Notes under the pieces: generated by a model
The model's input: only the letters and a program-made list of their open reading frames with translations
The model's database searches: none
Told to the model about the DNA's origin: nothing
In this document: piece by piece, positions 5,679 to 5,882 of the stretch
Layout of the letters: each line of letters begins with the position of its first letter
Numbering within the stretch: the stretch's first letter is position 1
From: F1-120-MAGs238 sp964484185
GTDB taxonomy: Bacteria > Planctomycetota > Phycisphaerae > Phycisphaerales > UBA1924
Direction of reading: 5' to 3'
NCBI GenBank assembly: GCA_964484185.1
Contig: CAZAEQ010000086.1
Location: 1-5,882 of the forward strand
DNA length: 5,882 nucleotides
Made by a program: the position numbers and the translations under genes

Positions 5679-5882
5679 GTGGTTCTCCTGAGTTAGGTTG
5701 GGGAGGGTAGGGACTTGAAGTGTCAAAGTAACGGGATGATTGTGCGACCGAGCAATAGTTGGAGCGAATCTAAACTCTGAGATTTGAAAGCTCAGTGGCT
5801 GAAACCGGATCCAGTTAACCTCTGATTTTGAGTCAGAAACGAAAGGTGATCATTTCAATTCAAAGGTGATCATCAAAAGTGA
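5679..5882. other. Intergenic region upstream of the MmgE/PrpD gene
   Basis: This AT-richer stretch carries no gene I can support. It holds the ribosome site for the MmgE/PrpD gene, a perfect -35-like TTGACA on the minus strand at 5726-5721 with no convincing -10 box at 16-18 bases, a 5-bp inverted repeat CTGAG/CTCAG (5777-5795), another TCTGA/TCAGA (5821-5837), and a phased direct repeat at the right end. A divergent gene may start beyond the window. Confidence 0.5.
5842..5873. repeat. Two direct 12-bp repeats, 20 bp apart, possible operator pair
   Basis: AAAGGTGATCAT occurs at 5842-5853 and again at 5862-5873. Start-to-start distance is 20 bp, close to two turns of B-DNA, so a protein bound to both copies would lie on one face. 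Each core, GGTGATCATC, is nearly palindromic around TGATCA. The pair lies about 165-195 bp upstream of the MmgE/PrpD start, far for a simple repressor site, so it may serve an activator or a gene to the right of the window. Confidence 0.5.

Noticed and set aside
1..5882. Mobile element, CRISPR array or defence system
   Set aside because: I found no transposase, integrase, terminal inverted repeats, regularly spaced repeat array or toxin-antitoxin motif, and the tRNA has no visible attachment-site duplication in the window.

Overview
This 5.9 kb bacterial window is moderately GC-rich, and every gene I can support is on the minus strand. Read in transcription order (right to left) it holds: an upstream region with a phased 12-bp direct repeat; an MmgE/PrpD-family protein (2-methylcitrate dehydratase / aconitate decarboxylase superfamily); a Tat-exported ankyrin-repeat protein; a CAU-anticodon tRNA with a clear sigma70-type promoter; preT; preA; and the start of a beta-ureidopropionase-like nitrilase-family gene that is interrupted by an in-frame stop. 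A tRNA without encoded CCA and a Tat-exported ankyrin protein would suit an environmental lineage such as Acidobacteriota, but this is an impression from style and not a placement.

The left half is a reductive pyrimidine catabolism operon. PreT (GltD-like FAD/NADPH/Fe-S subunit) and PreA (FMN TIM barrel with two C-terminal 4Fe-4S motifs) form the bacterial dihydropyrimidine dehydrogenase, which interconverts uracil/thymine and the dihydropyrimidines. preT and preA overlap by 8 bp and the nitrilase-family gene starts 21 bp after preA. Beta-ureidopropionase performs the last step (N-carbamoyl-beta-alanine to beta-alanine, CO2 and ammonia). The middle enzyme, dihydropyrimidinase, is not in the window and may lie beyond the left edge. 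The third gene reads well to its 98th codon, meets TAA where the family usually has Tyr, continues in frame with recognisable homology for about 20 codons, and then becomes poor up to position 1. It is either a decaying gene or low-quality sequence at an assembly edge.

The tRNA lies 56 bp upstream of preT on the same strand with no convincing terminator between them, so the pre operon may be read from the tRNA promoter. The MmgE/PrpD and ankyrin genes are separate units upstream, with gaps of about 130 to 160 bp that contain small inverted repeats and no genes.

I see no mobile element, CRISPR array, phage gene or obviously new multi-gene system. The points most worth a second look are the broken nitrilase-family gene, the tRNA-pre operon arrangement, the helically phased direct repeat, and a nine-G tract inside the NADPH-binding motif of PreT.
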